The position numbers and the translations under genes are program-made. A DNA stretch of 64,000 nucleotides from Paenibacillus arenosi (GTDB lineage Bacteria; Bacillota; Bacilli; Paenibacillales; Paenibacillaceae), in contig NZ_JACYTN010000002.1 of NCBI RefSeq assembly GCF_014841135.1, forward strand, positions 124,001 to 188,000, given 5' to 3'. A model generated the notes under the pieces. The model ran no database searches. It saw nothing but the letters and a program-made list of their open reading frames with translations, and had not been told where the DNA came from. Positions 15,885 to 24,946 of the stretch are shown one piece after another (position 1 is the stretch's first letter; each line of letters opens with the position of its first letter).

Positions 15885-16937
15885 ATGATACAAACACGCA
15901 CGTTGTTAAACCCTTTCAAAAATGTCCCTTTTCTAGCGGCATTTGCTATGACTCTTCTACTTGCTCTTATCTCGGTAGTATTTGCTGAGAAAGCTTCTGC
16001 ACACGGTTACATTGAATCTCCACAAAGCCGCGTTGTAAAATGTAATAAACTTATTAACCTTAACTGTGGGGATGCACAATATAATCCCAATGACCTTGAG
16101 GGTCTTAAAGGCTTCCCAGCTGCAGGACCTGCTGATGGCCAAATTGCTAGTGCTGCTAAACCAGCCTACGCTGCACTTAATGCGCAAACAGATACTCGTT
16201 GGCATAAAACTACGATGAATGGTGGACCTAACACATTCACTTGGTTCCTGACTGCTAATCACGCTACTACGGACTGGAAATATTACATCACAAAACCTAA
16301 CTGGAATCCTAACCAACCTCTGAAACGTTCTGATCTCGAATTATTCTGTACATTCACAGATGGCGGAGCAAAACCACCAAAAACCGTTTCCCATACATGT
16401 AACGTTCCTACTGATCGCTCTGGCTACCACCTCATCCTCGGAACTTGGGATGTTCATGATACTGCAAATGCCTTCTACCAAGTCATCGACGTGAACCTAG
16501 TTAACAACGGTACAAGCCCTCAATTACCATCTGTTCCTGGCAATATTACTTCTATCGTTCAGACTCTTAACAGCATCACATTGAACTGGTCTGCTTCCAA
16601 TGCATCTGCAGGTATTAGCTATTATGAAGTATTCCGCAATGGCACTCTTGTAGGCTCGCCTACTTCACCTTCTTTTGTAGACACAGGCTTGCAAGCTAAC
16701 ACTTCCTACACATACACGATCAAAGCTGTAGATAATTCCGGTAATAAATCCGCTGCTTCCGCAGGCGTTACATTCAAAACTTTAACAAACGGTGGTGGCA
16801 CAACAGCACCTGCATGGAGTGCAACCCAAGCTTATCTTGGAGGAGCCAAAGTTTCTTACAATGGCTTTACCTATGAAGCTCAATGGTGGACACAAGGTGA
16901 AACTCCTGGTGTTGCTTCCGTGTGGAAAAAGCTATAA
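15885..16937 (+). CDS. Chitin-active lytic polysaccharide monooxygenase (AA10), copy 2
   Basis: A 350-residue paralogue of copy 1 with the same layout: signal peptide, N-terminal His40 after ASA, AA10 domain with second brace His in TANHATTDWKYY and axial Phe in NAFYQV, fibronectin type III linker, CBM5/12 ([21 protein letters not shown]). The start at 15885 follows GGAGGAATAATAAT exactly as in copy 1; the frame stays open to 15819, but that adds non-homologous residues. In the linker the DNA is almost identical to copy 1, while the catalytic part differs at many silent sites, hinting at local gene conversion. Confidence 0.95.
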   Translation: MIQTRTLLNPFKNVPFLAAFAMTLLLALISVVFAEKASAHGYIESPQSRVVKCNKLINLNCGDAQYNPNDLEGLKGFPAAGPADGQIASAAKPAYAALNAQTDTRWHKTTMNGGPNTFTWFLTANHATTDWKYYITKPNWNPNQPLKRSDLELFCTFTDGGAKPPKTVSHTCNVPTDRSGYHLILGTWDVHDTANAFYQVIDVNLVNNGTSPQLPSVPGNITSIVQTLNSITLNWSASNASAGISYYEVFRNGTLVGSPTSPSFVDTGLQANTSYTYTIKAVDNSGNKSAASAGVTFKTLTNGGGTTAPAWSATQAYLGGAKVSYNGFTYEAQWWTQGETPGVASVWKKL

Positions 16938-16956
16938 CCTACATGAATTAGTACCT

Positions 16957-16998
16957 CAAACAACCTTGCTCCTTTTCCAAGGACAAGGTTGTTTTTAT
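16957..16998 (+). terminator. Terminator of chitin monooxygenase gene 2
   Basis: AAACAACCTTG pairs with CAAGGTTGTTT, then TTATT. Confidence 0.9.
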
Positions 16999-17070
16999 TC
17001 TTATCGTCCGCATTTGTTTAATCTATTAAAAACTTCAATCTAATCATCTAAAAATTTATATAAATGGAAG

Positions 17071-17099
17071 TTTCCTTCTTCCATTCTATGATCTATAAT
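17071..17099 (+). promoter_or_regulatory. Promoter of chitin monooxygenase gene 3
   Basis: TTTCCT and TATAAT are 17 bases apart, with the shared CTATGATCTATAATA block; the -35 element is weak. Confidence 0.6.
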
Positions 17100-17111
17100 A
17101 GAAATACTTAG

Positions 17112-17122
17112 GAAAGGGGGTG
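17112..17122 (+). promoter_or_regulatory. 5'-end Shine-Dalgarno-like element, gene 3 (STAB-SD-like)
   Basis: GAAAGGGGGTG starts 13 bases after TATAAT; a second AAGGAGGTG follows at 17142. This is the same paired arrangement as in genes 1 and 2. Confidence 0.5.
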
Positions 17123-17161
17123 CATCGTTAACTAATGTATGAAGGAGGTGCCGTAACAACC

Positions 17162-17175
17162 TGAAAGCGATTACA
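17162..17175 (+). promoter_or_regulatory. Catabolite-response element in the leader of gene 3
   Basis: TGAAAGCGATTACA fits every position of the Bacillus cre consensus TGWAANCGNTNWCA. It lies downstream of the promoter, where CcpA would act as a roadblock. No equally good site precedes genes 1 or 2. Confidence 0.6.
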
Positions 17176-17270
17176 ATCTAATCTCTATAGCGCAGCTTCA
17201 ACACACAGGATGATATACGCTGCCTACCTCGTTTTTACCCACCCAAAACCATTTTAGGAGGAATTAGATT

Positions 17271-18029
17271 ATGATACAAACTCGTACATTGTTAAACCCT
17301 TTTAAAAGCGTTCCTTTCCTTGCAGCATTCGCAATGACACTTCTATTGGCTTTGATTTCTGTCGTGTTTGCTCAACAAGCTTCAGCACATGGTTACATCG
17401 AATCCCCTAAAAGCCGCTCATATAAGTGTAATCAGCTTATAAACGTAAATTGTGGACAAGTCCAGTACAACCCACACGACATTGAAGGACCGAAAGGTTT
17501 TCCTTCAGCTGGACCTGCAGATGGTCAAATTACAAGCGCTGGCCGAGGAACGTACAGCGCACTTAACGCACAAACCTCTACTCGCTGGGATAAAACAACA
17601 CTAAGCGGTGGACCGAACACATTCAAATGGCATCTTACCACTCCACATGCTACAACAGACTGGAAATACTATATCACGAAGAAAAATTGGGATCCTAACC
17701 AGCCAATTAAGCGCTCTGACCTCGAACTCTTATGTACGTTTGCAGATGGCGGTGCTACACCAGCTACATCCGTTTCACATACATGCAACGTTCCTACTGA
17801 CCGCACAGGATATCATGTTATCCTTGGCACATGGGATGTGTTTAATACAAACAACGCCTTCTATCAAGCAATCGATGTAAACTTGGTTAATAGCGTAACT
17901 GCTCTTGAATCTTCATCCACTCCTGGCAACATTGCTTCCATCATTCAATCCCTTAATAACGTTGCATTAAATACCGTTAGTTCCAATCAAACAAGCTACT
18001 TCGAAGTATTCCACAATAATACAGTGTAG
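17271..18029 (+). CDS. Truncated chitin monooxygenase (AA10), copy 3
   Basis: A 252-residue paralogue. The signal peptide, N-terminal His40 ([11 protein letters not shown]), second His (TTPHATTDWKYY), axial Phe (NAFYQAI) and cysteines are kept, so the AA10 domain should still be able to bind copper. The fibronectin-like linker breaks off after YFEVFHNNTV and the CBM5/12 module is gone; the ~90 bases before the terminator hold no trace of it. It may be a working single-domain enzyme or an early-stage pseudogene. Ribosome site GGAGGAATTAG. Confidence 0.88.
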   Translation: MIQTRTLLNPFKSVPFLAAFAMTLLLALISVVFAQQASAHGYIESPKSRSYKCNQLINVNCGQVQYNPHDIEGPKGFPSAGPADGQITSAGRGTYSALNAQTSTRWDKTTLSGGPNTFKWHLTTPHATTDWKYYITKKNWDPNQPIKRSDLELLCTFADGGATPATSVSHTCNVPTDRTGYHVILGTWDVFNTNNAFYQAIDVNLVNSVTALESSSTPGNIASIIQSLNNVALNTVSSNQTSYFEVFHNNTV

Positions 18030-18115
18030 ATTTCACTACTTTATGACGGCCCTAGAGCAAGCCTACGTGCAGCTCAAATGAGCGCCAATATAACATACGT
18101 TCTAATGTTTACATC

Positions 18116-18152
18116 AATAACCTTGCTCCATTAATCGGGGCAAGGTTATTTA
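18116..18152 (+). terminator. Terminator of chitin monooxygenase gene 3
   Basis: AATAACCTTGC pairs with GCAAGGTTATT; its loop (ATTAATCGGG) resembles that of the DinB terminator. Confidence 0.85.
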
Positions 18153-18171
18153 ATTACTATCAGCTTCATAA

Positions 18172-19512
18172 TTAAAATCCTGCCTGTGTACGACAATGTT
18201 CCGCAAGCAGTGCTGTAGCATGATTGAGGCGATCTTTGATCTTCCAGTGTTTATAAATATGCAGCCCCGGCTTAGAGTTGACTTCAAATAACCATGCCTT
18301 TCCCTTTTGGTCCACTCCGATATCCAGCGCAACTTCCCCAACAGGCTGCTTGATGCACTTCGTCACCTGATTCGCTACCTGAAGGCTAAGAGTAAGAATC
18401 CCTTTTTCAACCGTTGTCGCTTTTAATCCAAACACAGGTTTCAATACTTCTTGCACTGGCTTAATCCATCCGCCATGAGTTGTAACATTCTGACTACCAA
18501 AAACATTGGCCCCAATTGCGCTAATCTGCCACTTATGTTTGCCGTCTTTAAAGAGATGTACACGAAAATCAAAGAAATCGTTGTGGAGCTTGGCTAATTG
18601 AACATCTGCCTGCACAATATAAGACGCTCGCGTATTTTTACCTACTATTTCATAATATAGCTTGGAAAGATCTTTAGATGTAGATACCATATACCTCTTA
18701 TTAAATCGTGCTTCCTTAATGAAACTTCCATCGATACCCTTCTTAATTTTATAAATTCCTTTTCCTTGGGAGCCTGTAACTGGCTTAAAAAATACCGCTT
18801 GATGGCTAGCAAGCAGCTGTGTCACCTGCGTAAGTGTAGGTGCGATAACACTAGCCGGCAAATGTGAACGAATGGCAGCATGCTTCATTAAATATTGATG
18901 GATTGTATCTTTTCGAAAAATAAACGGTGGATTAAATAGCGGAATATGCCGCACACGTGCTTGATGAAGGAACTGCCGAACGTGCGGTCGCTCATATACC
19001 TTGTACGGGACGATACGATTATAGATAACATCTGGTATCGGAAGCGGCTGCTTATTCACTCGATACTCGCCTAGCGCACTTCGTGACAAGCTGCGACCAT
19101 GAATCAATTCTTTCGACCAGTTCACTTCACTAGGAAGAAACGTCACCACAACACTTGCATGCGCGTTCAAATGTCGCTGCATAAGCCCCGCATGATCCGT
19201 AATTCGTGCATAAACAATGCCTATAATAGGTCCGAGTCGCAGCTTACCATTCTGGTATGTTAGATGCAAACTTTGTACAGACGGCAGCAATAGCTTTTTT
19301 TGCAGCATTTTGGATAGTTGAATCGTGCTAGCATTTCCTTGTTTAGTGGAACGAATCACGGCTTTTACATTTCTCCCACCTACCTGCACAACGTAAGACT
19401 GTCCGTCTTTTAGCCCCCACCGAGTATGGAGCGCGTTAGGCAGCATTAGTTCATCAGCGGATGTGCTTACCCACTGAATGTGGACACGTGTAGATCGGCT
19501 CAATCGACTCAC
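18172..19512 (-). CDS. YheC/YheD-type spore-coat-associated ATP-grasp protein
   Basis: A 446-residue protein of the YheC/YheD family of endospore coat-associated proteins. The N-terminal part is beta-rich; the C-terminal half is an ATP-grasp domain with FKPVTGSQGKGIYKIKKG (nucleotide loop), RASYIVQADVQLA, and GEVALDIGVDQKGKAWLFEVNSKPG (metal-binding end). The ligase substrate is unknown. The first codon may be GTG at 19512 or, with better ribosome-site spacing (GAGGTG), TTG at 19503. It follows the CgeB-like gene by 22 bases, giving a two-gene spore-envelope operon. Confidence 0.88.
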   Translation of the reverse strand: MSRLSRSTRVHIQWVSTSADELMLPNALHTRWGLKDGQSYVVQVGGRNVKAVIRSTKQGNASTIQLSKMLQKKLLLPSVQSLHLTYQNGKLRLGPIIGIVYARITDHAGLMQRHLNAHASVVVTFLPSEVNWSKELIHGRSLSRSALGEYRVNKQPLPIPDVIYNRIVPYKVYERPHVRQFLHQARVRHIPLFNPPFIFRKDTIHQYLMKHAAIRSHLPASVIAPTLTQVTQLLASHQAVFFKPVTGSQGKGIYKIKKGIDGSFIKEARFNKRYMVSTSKDLSKLYYEIVGKNTRASYIVQADVQLAKLHNDFFDFRVHLFKDGKHKWQISAIGANVFGSQNVTTHGGWIKPVQEVLKPVFGLKATTVEKGILTLSLQVANQVTKCIKQPVGEVALDIGVDQKGKAWLFEVNSKPGLHIYKHWKIKDRLNHATALLAEHCRTQAGF

Positions 19513-19534
19513 CTCTTCAGTACCATATCGTAAT

Positions 19535-20521
19535 CTAGGTGATAGAACGAATAATACGATGCTTCCTTAATATTTGAATGATATAGGCAGCTCGATGTTT
19601 GTAAGAGTGTCTTGCTACTGCCCGTAATGCGTGCTGCTGCATTTCTTTTCGTTTTTTCGGGTTATTCAAATAATACGTTAACCATGTAAACGTTTCTTGT
19701 TCTGATGACGTAACGATACAGTCCCTACCTGGCTTGAATCGGCGTCTTACTTCAGGTGTATCTGCTGTTATCATGCAAGCACCCGAGGCCAAAATCTCAT
19801 AGGTGCGTTGTGTGAGACGATCTGGAGAGTTCTGTGGACATAATACAATGTCAGCTGAACTATATACTTTGTTTGCTTCTGTATAGGTTAGATATGGGTG
19901 GAGCCATTTGCGTGGAATTGGCCGTCTAAACATTTCCCTCAATCGACGCCAATCGTTTCCGTATATATTCAGTGTATAGCCTTCGGACAAAGAAGGATTA
20001 ATCATATGTTTAAGTGTCTTGAATCTAAAGTCGTTCGGTTTTCTTGAATAATAAGGAGCATACCCATTGGCAACTAGTGCTAACTGTGTTTTATATTTGG
20101 GTTGAACAGCTGTTGGATGATGGACACTTCGATGATGACCGAAATCTAAATGAGCGGCTGGTATTTTTCTTCGTTTGTATTTAGGAACGGATGCTCGATG
20201 TATCGTAAACACAAAATGAGGCTTCACCCTTCGTATATAAGGCAGAGAGAAACGCTTCATGAATCCCGGGTCCTCTGTCGCCCAATAAACATGAGGAACA
20301 TGGGCAGCCTGCAAATGTTTAGATAAGAATAGCTGTTTCTCTAACGTATCATTAGTAGGCGTCCAACCCATCGTTATGATTAGCTGAGGACGGAATGAAG
20401 CGAGCATACGAGGCAGATGCTCATCGGATGTACAAATTGCTACTTGATGCCCCAAATCACGAAATCCGTTTGGCAGTCCGTATTTCCACATCGGATGGTC
20501 TTCTACAAATAATATCCTCAT
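19535..20521 (-). CDS. CgeB-like spore glycosyltransferase
   Basis: A 328-residue GT-B-fold protein related to CgeB/YkvP, which modify the spore surface. Visible features are the N-terminal MRILFVEDHPMWKYGLPNGF Rossmann strand, the HVPHVYWATEDPGF motif and the C-terminal donor-binding block DRLTQRTYEILASGACMITA. GGGAGG lies 5 bases before the ATG. It is first gene of an operon with the YheC/YheD-like gene. Donor and acceptor sugars are unknown; a link to the collagen-like spore proteins elsewhere in this window is possible but unproven. Confidence 0.85.
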   Translation of the reverse strand: MRILFVEDHPMWKYGLPNGFRDLGHQVAICTSDEHLPRMLASFRPQLIITMGWTPTNDTLEKQLFLSKHLQAAHVPHVYWATEDPGFMKRFSLPYIRRVKPHFVFTIHRASVPKYKRRKIPAAHLDFGHHRSVHHPTAVQPKYKTQLALVANGYAPYYSRKPNDFRFKTLKHMINPSLSEGYTLNIYGNDWRRLREMFRRPIPRKWLHPYLTYTEANKVYSSADIVLCPQNSPDRLTQRTYEILASGACMITADTPEVRRRFKPGRDCIVTSSEQETFTWLTYYLNNPKKRKEMQQHALRAVARHSYKHRAAYIIQILRKHRIIRSIT

Positions 20522-20655
20522 GCAATCCTCCCTTTTTGCTCCATGAACATCATGATAACGTTGCTATGAGTATATGCCAACGATTATCACTAGGTAATGG
20601 ACAATTGCCATACTGTAGTGAGATCAATTATTCTATTCGGAAACCGTACAACATA

Positions 20656-20694
20656 AAAAAGCTCTTTCATGTTAAAGGATTAACACGAAAGAGC
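20656..20694 (-). terminator. Terminator of the MATE gene
   Basis: GCTCTTTCATGTTA pairs with TAACACGAAAGAGC (one mismatch); on the minus strand six Ts follow. Confidence 0.9.
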
Positions 20695-20730
20695 CACTCT
20701 ACAGTTTGTTTTTTAAGAAGATGTTTCAGC

Positions 20731-22092
20731 TTATATGGCCAATTCACCGTGTTGTGCTTTTCGTTCAATGTGAGCCATTCGTAAGAACAATGCTACAGCA
20801 CCTATAGCTAAGCCTGCAATTAGGCCAACCCAATATCCATAGGCCTCAAGCGAGGTAGTCTGAGCAAGTACATATCCTACAGGAAGCCCTACAATCCAGT
20901 ACGAGCAAAACGCAATAATAAATACGGACTTAACATCCTTGTAACCGCGCAGTATGCCTTGAACAGGTGCTGCAATAGCATCTGATAACTGGAAAAATAT
21001 CGCATATACCATAAATACTTGCGTAAGCGCAATAACTTGCGGATCGTTTGAGTATAAACGAGAAATATTTTCATTGAACAAAAATAAAAATACCGCACAA
21101 AATACAGACAGCGATACCGCAGATAAAATGCCAATGCGAGCATATTGCTTAGCATCCTGAATTCGTTTCGCCCCAACTTCGAATCCAATTACAATCGTCA
21201 TAGACATTGCAATGCTCAGCGGTAGCATATACAACAAGGAAGCAAAGCTCAACGCAGATTGATGAGAGGCAATCGTAACGGTGTCGTAATTGCTCATTAA
21301 CAATGTGACTGCGGAGAATACGCTAACTTCGAAAAATATCGACAAGCCTATTGGTACTCCTATCGTCAGTACCTCTTTCCAATGAGCAAACGATATAGCT
21401 TCAAATTGTCCAAGCATACCTAACGAACGCATCATTTCATTTCTCTTCATTAAGATGACCGCAATAATGAAAATGACGATATACGTAATAGCTGTCGCTA
21501 CTCCAGCACCTACTCCACCTAGTCGAGGCATTCCAAACTTACCGAAAATGAAGCAGTAGTTGAGAAATACGTTGATTGGAAAAGACAATAATGTAATGAA
21601 CATCGTAATTCGCGTTTGCCCCAAGCCATCTATACTTGCACGAAGCACTGTGTATAAAAACAATGGAATAACACCAATACCGAGAGCGGACAAATATTCT
21701 CTGGCTACGCGTGCAACCTCTGGCTCAAGCGTCATCCAATTAAATATTGGGTCAAGTACAAATGCCCCGATTACAATAACTGCTGCACCAACGATTATAG
21801 ATAAGTAAGCGGCTTGAATAAGGCTTGATGCGATTTTATCTTTTCTACCAGCCCCTACATGCTGTGCGATAATCGGCGTTACCGCTAGGAAAATACCGCT
21901 CAATCCGGTGTACACCGGAACCCATATACTTACAGCCATAGCAACTCCGGCTAAATGTTCTGTGCTAAATTGGCCAGACATGATCGTGTCGAAGAAACCC
22001 ATTAACTGCATCGTAACTTGTGTAACTAATATTGGTAGTAATATGGCAAGCAATTGTTTAATCTTCTGCTTGCGTGAATATGTCTGAATCAT
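20731..22092 (-). CDS. MATE-family multidrug efflux transporter
   Basis: A 453-residue, 12-helix membrane antiporter that would export cationic compounds in exchange for sodium or protons. Typical MATE motifs are present: LLPILVTQVTMQLMGFFDTIMSG in two repeats' equivalent positions, AVTPIIAQHVGAGRKDKI, and the second half SIAMSMTIVIGFEVGAKR. AAAGGTG precedes the ATG at 22092; in-frame upstream ATGs at 22110 and 22128 lack such a site. Single gene with its own terminator. Confidence 0.9.
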   Translation of the reverse strand: MIQTYSRKQKIKQLLAILLPILVTQVTMQLMGFFDTIMSGQFSTEHLAGVAMAVSIWVPVYTGLSGIFLAVTPIIAQHVGAGRKDKIASSLIQAAYLSIIVGAAVIVIGAFVLDPIFNWMTLEPEVARVAREYLSALGIGVIPLFLYTVLRASIDGLGQTRITMFITLLSFPINVFLNYCFIFGKFGMPRLGGVGAGVATAITYIVIFIIAVILMKRNEMMRSLGMLGQFEAISFAHWKEVLTIGVPIGLSIFFEVSVFSAVTLLMSNYDTVTIASHQSALSFASLLYMLPLSIAMSMTIVIGFEVGAKRIQDAKQYARIGILSAVSLSVFCAVFLFLFNENISRLYSNDPQVIALTQVFMVYAIFFQLSDAIAAPVQGILRGYKDVKSVFIIAFCSYWIVGLPVGYVLAQTTSLEAYGYWVGLIAGLAIGAVALFLRMAHIERKAQHGELAI

Positions 22093-22180
22093 ATGCTGCA
22101 CCTTTCTCATTTTAATAAGTCGATTCAATACTGATTTAAACGCTCTACATAGTGTATATGTTTACACATGAAAAAGAAAG

Positions 22181-22214
22181 AAAATCATGAAAAAAACTGT
22201 GATTTCAAAATAAT
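22181..22214. repeat. Candidate difSL-like site upstream of xerS
   Basis: ATGAAA and TTTCAA face each other around AAAACTGTGA. The streptococcal/lactococcal difSL site, as I recall it, has GAAA and TTTC arms around an AACTATAAT-type core and lies next to xerS. The likeness is partial. Confidence 0.3.
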
Positions 22215-22348
22215 AGTGAAAATCGTTACATGTCATCTCTTCATCGGCGCTTTAGCTTTTGATGGAATGCACATATAATAATAGATATCATCATAGGAAT
22301 AGGGTTACATGTAAACAGTATTAACTTATGAATTGAAGGAGTAACAAC

Positions 22349-23419
22349 ATGTCTATTCAAAAAACTAAAGACCGCGCTCGATTGGATGAAAAACTCCCGT
22401 CTATGCCGTGGTTCGTGCAACAATATATCGAATTTAAGATGCCAGACTTATCTCCCTCCACTCTATTGGAGTATGTACGGGACTATGAAATTTTTTTCAA
22501 CTGGCTGATCGTTGAAGGAATTAGCAAAGCGACCACCATGCAAGAAGTAACTCTATTAGATCTTGAATCACTTCGTATGGAGCATGTTACATCGTTCCGT
22601 ATTTATCTCACTACGTACAAGGAGCAGACGAACAGCAGAATTACAGTATCTAGAAAGCTATCTTCACTTCGCTCCTTGTTCCATTACTTGAGCCAAATAG
22701 CAGAGGATGAGAACTTCTACCCGCTCCTGAAACGTAACATTATGGCAAAAATTGAGATTAAGCGAGTAAACAAACCGAAGGATACAGCCGCCAAGCTAAA
22801 AGGGAAATTACTTGAAGAAGAAGAGCTCGGAGAATTTATCGACTACGTGCGCGAAGGCTATGCAGCAGATGTGGCAACCAATAAGCAAGCCTTATATTCA
22901 CATGAGCTAAATGCCATACGTGATGCCGCTATCGTCAGTTTAATCTTGAATTCTGGCCTGCGTGTAAGTGAAGTTGTGAATTTAAATATCGAGGATATCG
23001 ATTTGAACAATAGGCTTTTGTATGTATTCCGCAAAGGTAACAATGATGAGACGTTCAAGACTCCCGTTTACTTCCGTGAACGAGCGAAAATGGATCTTGA
23101 GCAATACTTCATGCTCCGCTCTACTCGATATCACGCCCCTAAGCAAGAGAAAGGCTATTTCTTAGCCATCAAAAATGGAGAAAAAGTGGGCAAGCGCATG
23201 ACCAAACGAGCCATGCAGCAAATGATACTGAAATATGCAAAGCTGTTTGGCAAGCCTGCCTTAACGATTCACAAGCTGCGCCATTCCTTTGCTACCGATT
23301 ATTATTTGCAAAATGATATTTACAAAACGAAAGAACAACTTGGCCACGCCTCAACCGAAACGACAGAAATCTATGCTCATCTAACAGACAAAACGATGTC
23401 TGAAGCCATTGATAAGTAA
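22349..23419 (+). CDS. xerS: Tyrosine recombinase XerS
   Basis: A 356-residue tyrosine recombinase with the length and N-terminal pattern of XerS (LPWFVQQYIEFK-type opening, long core-binding domain), which resolves chromosome dimers alone in streptococci and occurs as an accessory enzyme in Bacillales. Catalytic residues are complete: Arg205 (NSGLRVSEV), His308 and Arg311 (IHKLRHSFAT), His333 (LGHAS), Tyr342 (TEIYAHL). The ribosome site GAAGGAG precedes the ATG. Its binding site may lie just upstream, as known for streptococcal xerS. Confidence 0.88.
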   Translation: MSIQKTKDRARLDEKLPSMPWFVQQYIEFKMPDLSPSTLLEYVRDYEIFFNWLIVEGISKATTMQEVTLLDLESLRMEHVTSFRIYLTTYKEQTNSRITVSRKLSSLRSLFHYLSQIAEDENFYPLLKRNIMAKIEIKRVNKPKDTAAKLKGKLLEEEELGEFIDYVREGYAADVATNKQALYSHELNAIRDAAIVSLILNSGLRVSEVVNLNIEDIDLNNRLLYVFRKGNNDETFKTPVYFRERAKMDLEQYFMLRSTRYHAPKQEKGYFLAIKNGEKVGKRMTKRAMQQMILKYAKLFGKPALTIHKLRHSFATDYYLQNDIYKTKEQLGHASTETTEIYAHLTDKTMSEAIDK

Positions 23420-23434
23420 CTGTGTACATAGTTT

Positions 23435-23495
23435 ACATACAGAAAACTCCCCAACGTTCACTCTTCTTGTGAATGATTGGGGAGTTCTGTATGTA
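23435..23495. terminator. Long hairpin between xerS and the LpdD-like gene
   Basis: ACATACAGAA plus AACTCCCCAA pair with TTGGGGAGTT plus TTCTGTATGT. There is no T run, but it lies between convergent genes and likely ends both transcripts. Confidence 0.6.
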
Positions 23496-23502
23496 CGCTA
23501 AT

Positions 23503-24009
23503 TTACAGAGCTACTGACAAAGCTTTATAGAAGACATGCCATGCAGCATGAACGACCTGATCAATTTCGTGTTTTTGCAGCTGTTCGTAATGAATACCTG
23601 CGATTACCGTGACCGTAGTTCGCAGCCGTTTTGCCGCTTCCAGCGCCATAGGCTCAGACAATATTGCTTCTTTATGACCCGGCACAACATGCGTCATCGT
23701 ATAAATTTGCTCAGGTGATCCTGTATGACCAGCATTTTTATAATTCTTCATACCTGTATCACTAGTAGTCATTGATATCGGTATCTCATCTCCCGTTAGA
23801 CATGTATCATTCACGCTGCAAATACACTCGTCTACATCGGATATAACCACTGACTCAACATAGTAAGCTGTAGATACAGCTCCAATATGATGATGATGAG
23901 TATGAATTCCTCCTGACAACCGAATCAGATAATCCCGACCCAGTTGCGTAACCTCACAAGAAATTGTATGTTCCCAACTCAGCGTTAGGAGATTGTCTTT
24001 ATCATTCAT
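23503..24009 (-). CDS. LpdD-like (prenylated-flavin chaperone-like) protein
   Basis: A 168-residue protein resembling the LpdD-like domain seen with UbiD-type prenylated-flavin decarboxylases. The conserved patch IRLSGGIHTHHHHIGAVSTAY and the C-terminal AKRLRTTVTVIAGIHYE support the call. It is the third gene of an operon with pyrK and pyrD; the frame extends to 24036 inside pyrD, but the ATG at 24009 has GAGGGAT upstream. No ubiD or ubiX gene is in the window, so its role next to dihydroorotate dehydrogenase is unclear; a flavin-related helper function is a guess. Confidence 0.6.
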   Translation of the reverse strand: MNDKDNLLTLSWEHTISCEVTQLGRDYLIRLSGGIHTHHHHIGAVSTAYYVESVVISDVDECICSVNDTCLTGDEIPISMTTSDTGMKNYKNAGHTGSPEQIYTMTHVVPGHKEAILSEPMALEAAKRLRTTVTVIAGIHYEQLQKHEIDQVVHAAWHVFYKALSVAL

Positions 24010-24013
24010 GCGT

Positions 24014-24946
24014 TTAAATAATCCCTCTAATTTCATCGAGCGATTGAATATTTTCTAGCTCCATATAGCTGTTGATGCCTGCTAATAATTCCTCTCCAGC
24101 ACGCAGGTTCATAAAGTTATACGTACCTATTTGCACGATGGACGCACCTGCCATAATGAATTCGATCACATCAGATGCCGATGCAATTCCTCCCATACCC
24201 ATGACCGGCACTTCTACTTGTTTGGCTACTTCATGCACCATCCGAAGCGCAATCGGCTTGATAGCAGGGCCGGATAGGCCTGCATACATATTTTTAAACA
24301 CACTTGTACGTTGATAAATATCAATCTTCATTCCTGTGAATGTATTCACTAAAGAGATCGCTTCAGCACCTTCTTCTTCACACATCACAGCCATATGAAC
24401 GATATTTTCCGCATTCGGTGATAACTTTACAGCCAAGGGCAGCGAGGTCATCTGACGCACTTCTCGAACCACTTCCCTTGCCACTTCTGTCTTAATACCG
24501 AATGCCACTCCCCCTTCCTTAACGTTTGGGCATGAAATATTCAGTTCTATCATATCTACGGCTCGACGATTTTGCTTACGCCTCTCTTCAGCATCCTGCG
24601 TTATTTTCATCGCGCCAAGTACATATTCCTCTATATTGCTCCCACCAAGATTAGCGATCTTCACAGGTTCGATCGTTTCCCAAAATCTCATTTCCTCGCG
24701 CAGAAATGCATCAATCCCTGGATTCTCCAATCCAATACTATTTAACATTCCTCCTGATGTCTCCATAAGACGGGCGCCGCCATTGCCTTTACGTGGATGC
24801 AGCGTCAGCCCTTTACAAGAAATACCGCCTAGTTTATTGATGTCGTACATCTTGGCATACTCCTTGCCAAATCCAAAGGTACCAGATGCCATAACTATTG
24901 GATTACGGAAGCGTATCCCAGCAACTTCACAAGCTAAACTCTTCAT
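24014..24946 (-). CDS. pyrD: Dihydroorotate dehydrogenase, class 1B catalytic subunit
   Basis: A 310-residue FMN enzyme oxidising dihydroorotate to orotate in pyrimidine synthesis. It has the class 1 N-terminus ([21 protein letters not shown]), the catalytic-cysteine loop [13 protein letters not shown] and the FMN phosphate site [15 protein letters not shown]. Being preceded by pyrK it is class 1B, the NAD-linked form. The ATG at 24946 has GGAGG 9 bases before it; a TTG at 24955 is less likely. It overlaps pyrK, and no other pyr gene is near, so this is a detached copy rather than part of a pyr biosynthesis operon. Confidence 0.93.
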   Translation of the reverse strand: MKSLACEVAGIRFRNPIVMASGTFGFGKEYAKMYDINKLGGISCKGLTLHPRKGNGGARLMETSGGMLNSIGLENPGIDAFLREEMRFWETIEPVKIANLGGSNIEEYVLGAMKITQDAEERRKQNRRAVDMIELNISCPNVKEGGVAFGIKTEVAREVVREVRQMTSLPLAVKLSPNAENIVHMAVMCEEEGAEAISLVNTFTGMKIDIYQRTSVFKNMYAGLSGPAIKPIALRMVHEVAKQVEVPVMGMGGIASASDVIEFIMAGASIVQIGTYNFMNLRAGEELLAGINSYMELENIQSLDEIRGII

